Source: Rickettsia typhi (GTDB taxonomy: Bacteria > Pseudomonadota > Alphaproteobacteria > Rickettsiales > UBA1997). Taken from it: 5,813 nt of DNA. Location: positions 1 to 5,813 of the forward strand of contig CAMASZ010000082.1 of NCBI GenBank assembly GCA_945861125.1. The letters run 5' to 3'. The notes below the pieces were generated by a model that had not been told where the DNA came from, made no database searches, and saw only the letters and a program-made list of their open reading frames with translations. The translations under genes and the position numbers were made by a program. Below are positions 5,665-5,813 of the stretch, in pieces (the stretch's first letter is position 1; each line of letters begins with the position of its first letter).

Positions 5665-5813
5665 ATACCAAATCCCATCTTTAAATCAAATTATAACAAA
5701 ATATTTTTGTGATAAAAATCTTTAAAAAATGAAGCTGTATATCCATACAGCTGAGGCTTTTTGAAGATTTTTTTACCAAAAATATGAAGTTAGAATTTGA
5801 ATATCCTATTAAA
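5665..5813 (+). mobile_element. palindromic MITE-like element E3, cut by the window end
   Basis: It starts ATACCAAATCCC directly after a TA (5663-5664). It has a perfect central hairpin, AGCTGTAT-atcc-ATACAGCT (5733-5752), and arms that pair outward with mismatches: TCAAATTATAAC on the left is matched inverted by GTTAGAATTTGA on the right. On the minus strand its core (5729-5762) matches the E2 core, and the flanks align out to the E2 end. On the plus strand, GAGGCTTTTTGAAG followed by TTTTACCAAAAA aligns with E1. The right terminus is outside the window. Its position inside the transposase frame suggests it was inserted there. Confidence 0.8.

Overview
The window is very AT-rich (about a quarter G+C by eye). 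It carries a complete apolipoprotein N-acyltransferase gene, so the source is a diderm (Gram-negative) bacterium. The low GC, a large ankyrin-repeat protein, a decayed IS630-type transposase and clustered palindromic repeats together suggest a host-associated lineage such as Rickettsiales or another intracellular alphaproteobacterium. That assignment is an inference; nothing here fixes the taxon.

Layout: (1) 1-443 is the 3' end of an unrecognised gene whose stop overlaps the next start (ATGA). (2) 440-2032 is lnt, intact, with the catalytic Glu-Lys-Cys residues visible. (3) 2033-2514 has no gene and is mostly repeat: a solo inverted-repeat end (2038-2076), then two back-to-back palindromic elements (E1 2077-2237, E2 2240-2410) sharing a TA dinucleotide, then a short leader with a possible promoter and a perfect 16-bp palindrome. 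(4) 2515-4941 is an 808-residue protein with two ankyrin arrays, a coiled-coil-like linker and a unique C-terminal region. (5) 4942-5664 is the left part of an IS630-family element: terminal sequence, possible promoter, a perfect 15-bp hairpin just before the start codon, and a transposase broken by two frameshifts. (6) 5665-5813 is a third palindromic element (E3), cut by the window end, which sits where the transposase reading frame should continue.

lnt and its upstream partner look like one transcription unit with a housekeeping envelope role. The rest reads as an accessory region. The three palindromic elements belong to one family of small TA-flanked, TACCA-ended elements. The termini of E1 resemble the left end of the IS630 copy, so the best reading is a set of non-autonomous elements (MITEs) once moved by this or a related IS630 transposase. 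The ankyrin gene is bracketed by these sequences. No RNA gene or CRISPR array was seen.
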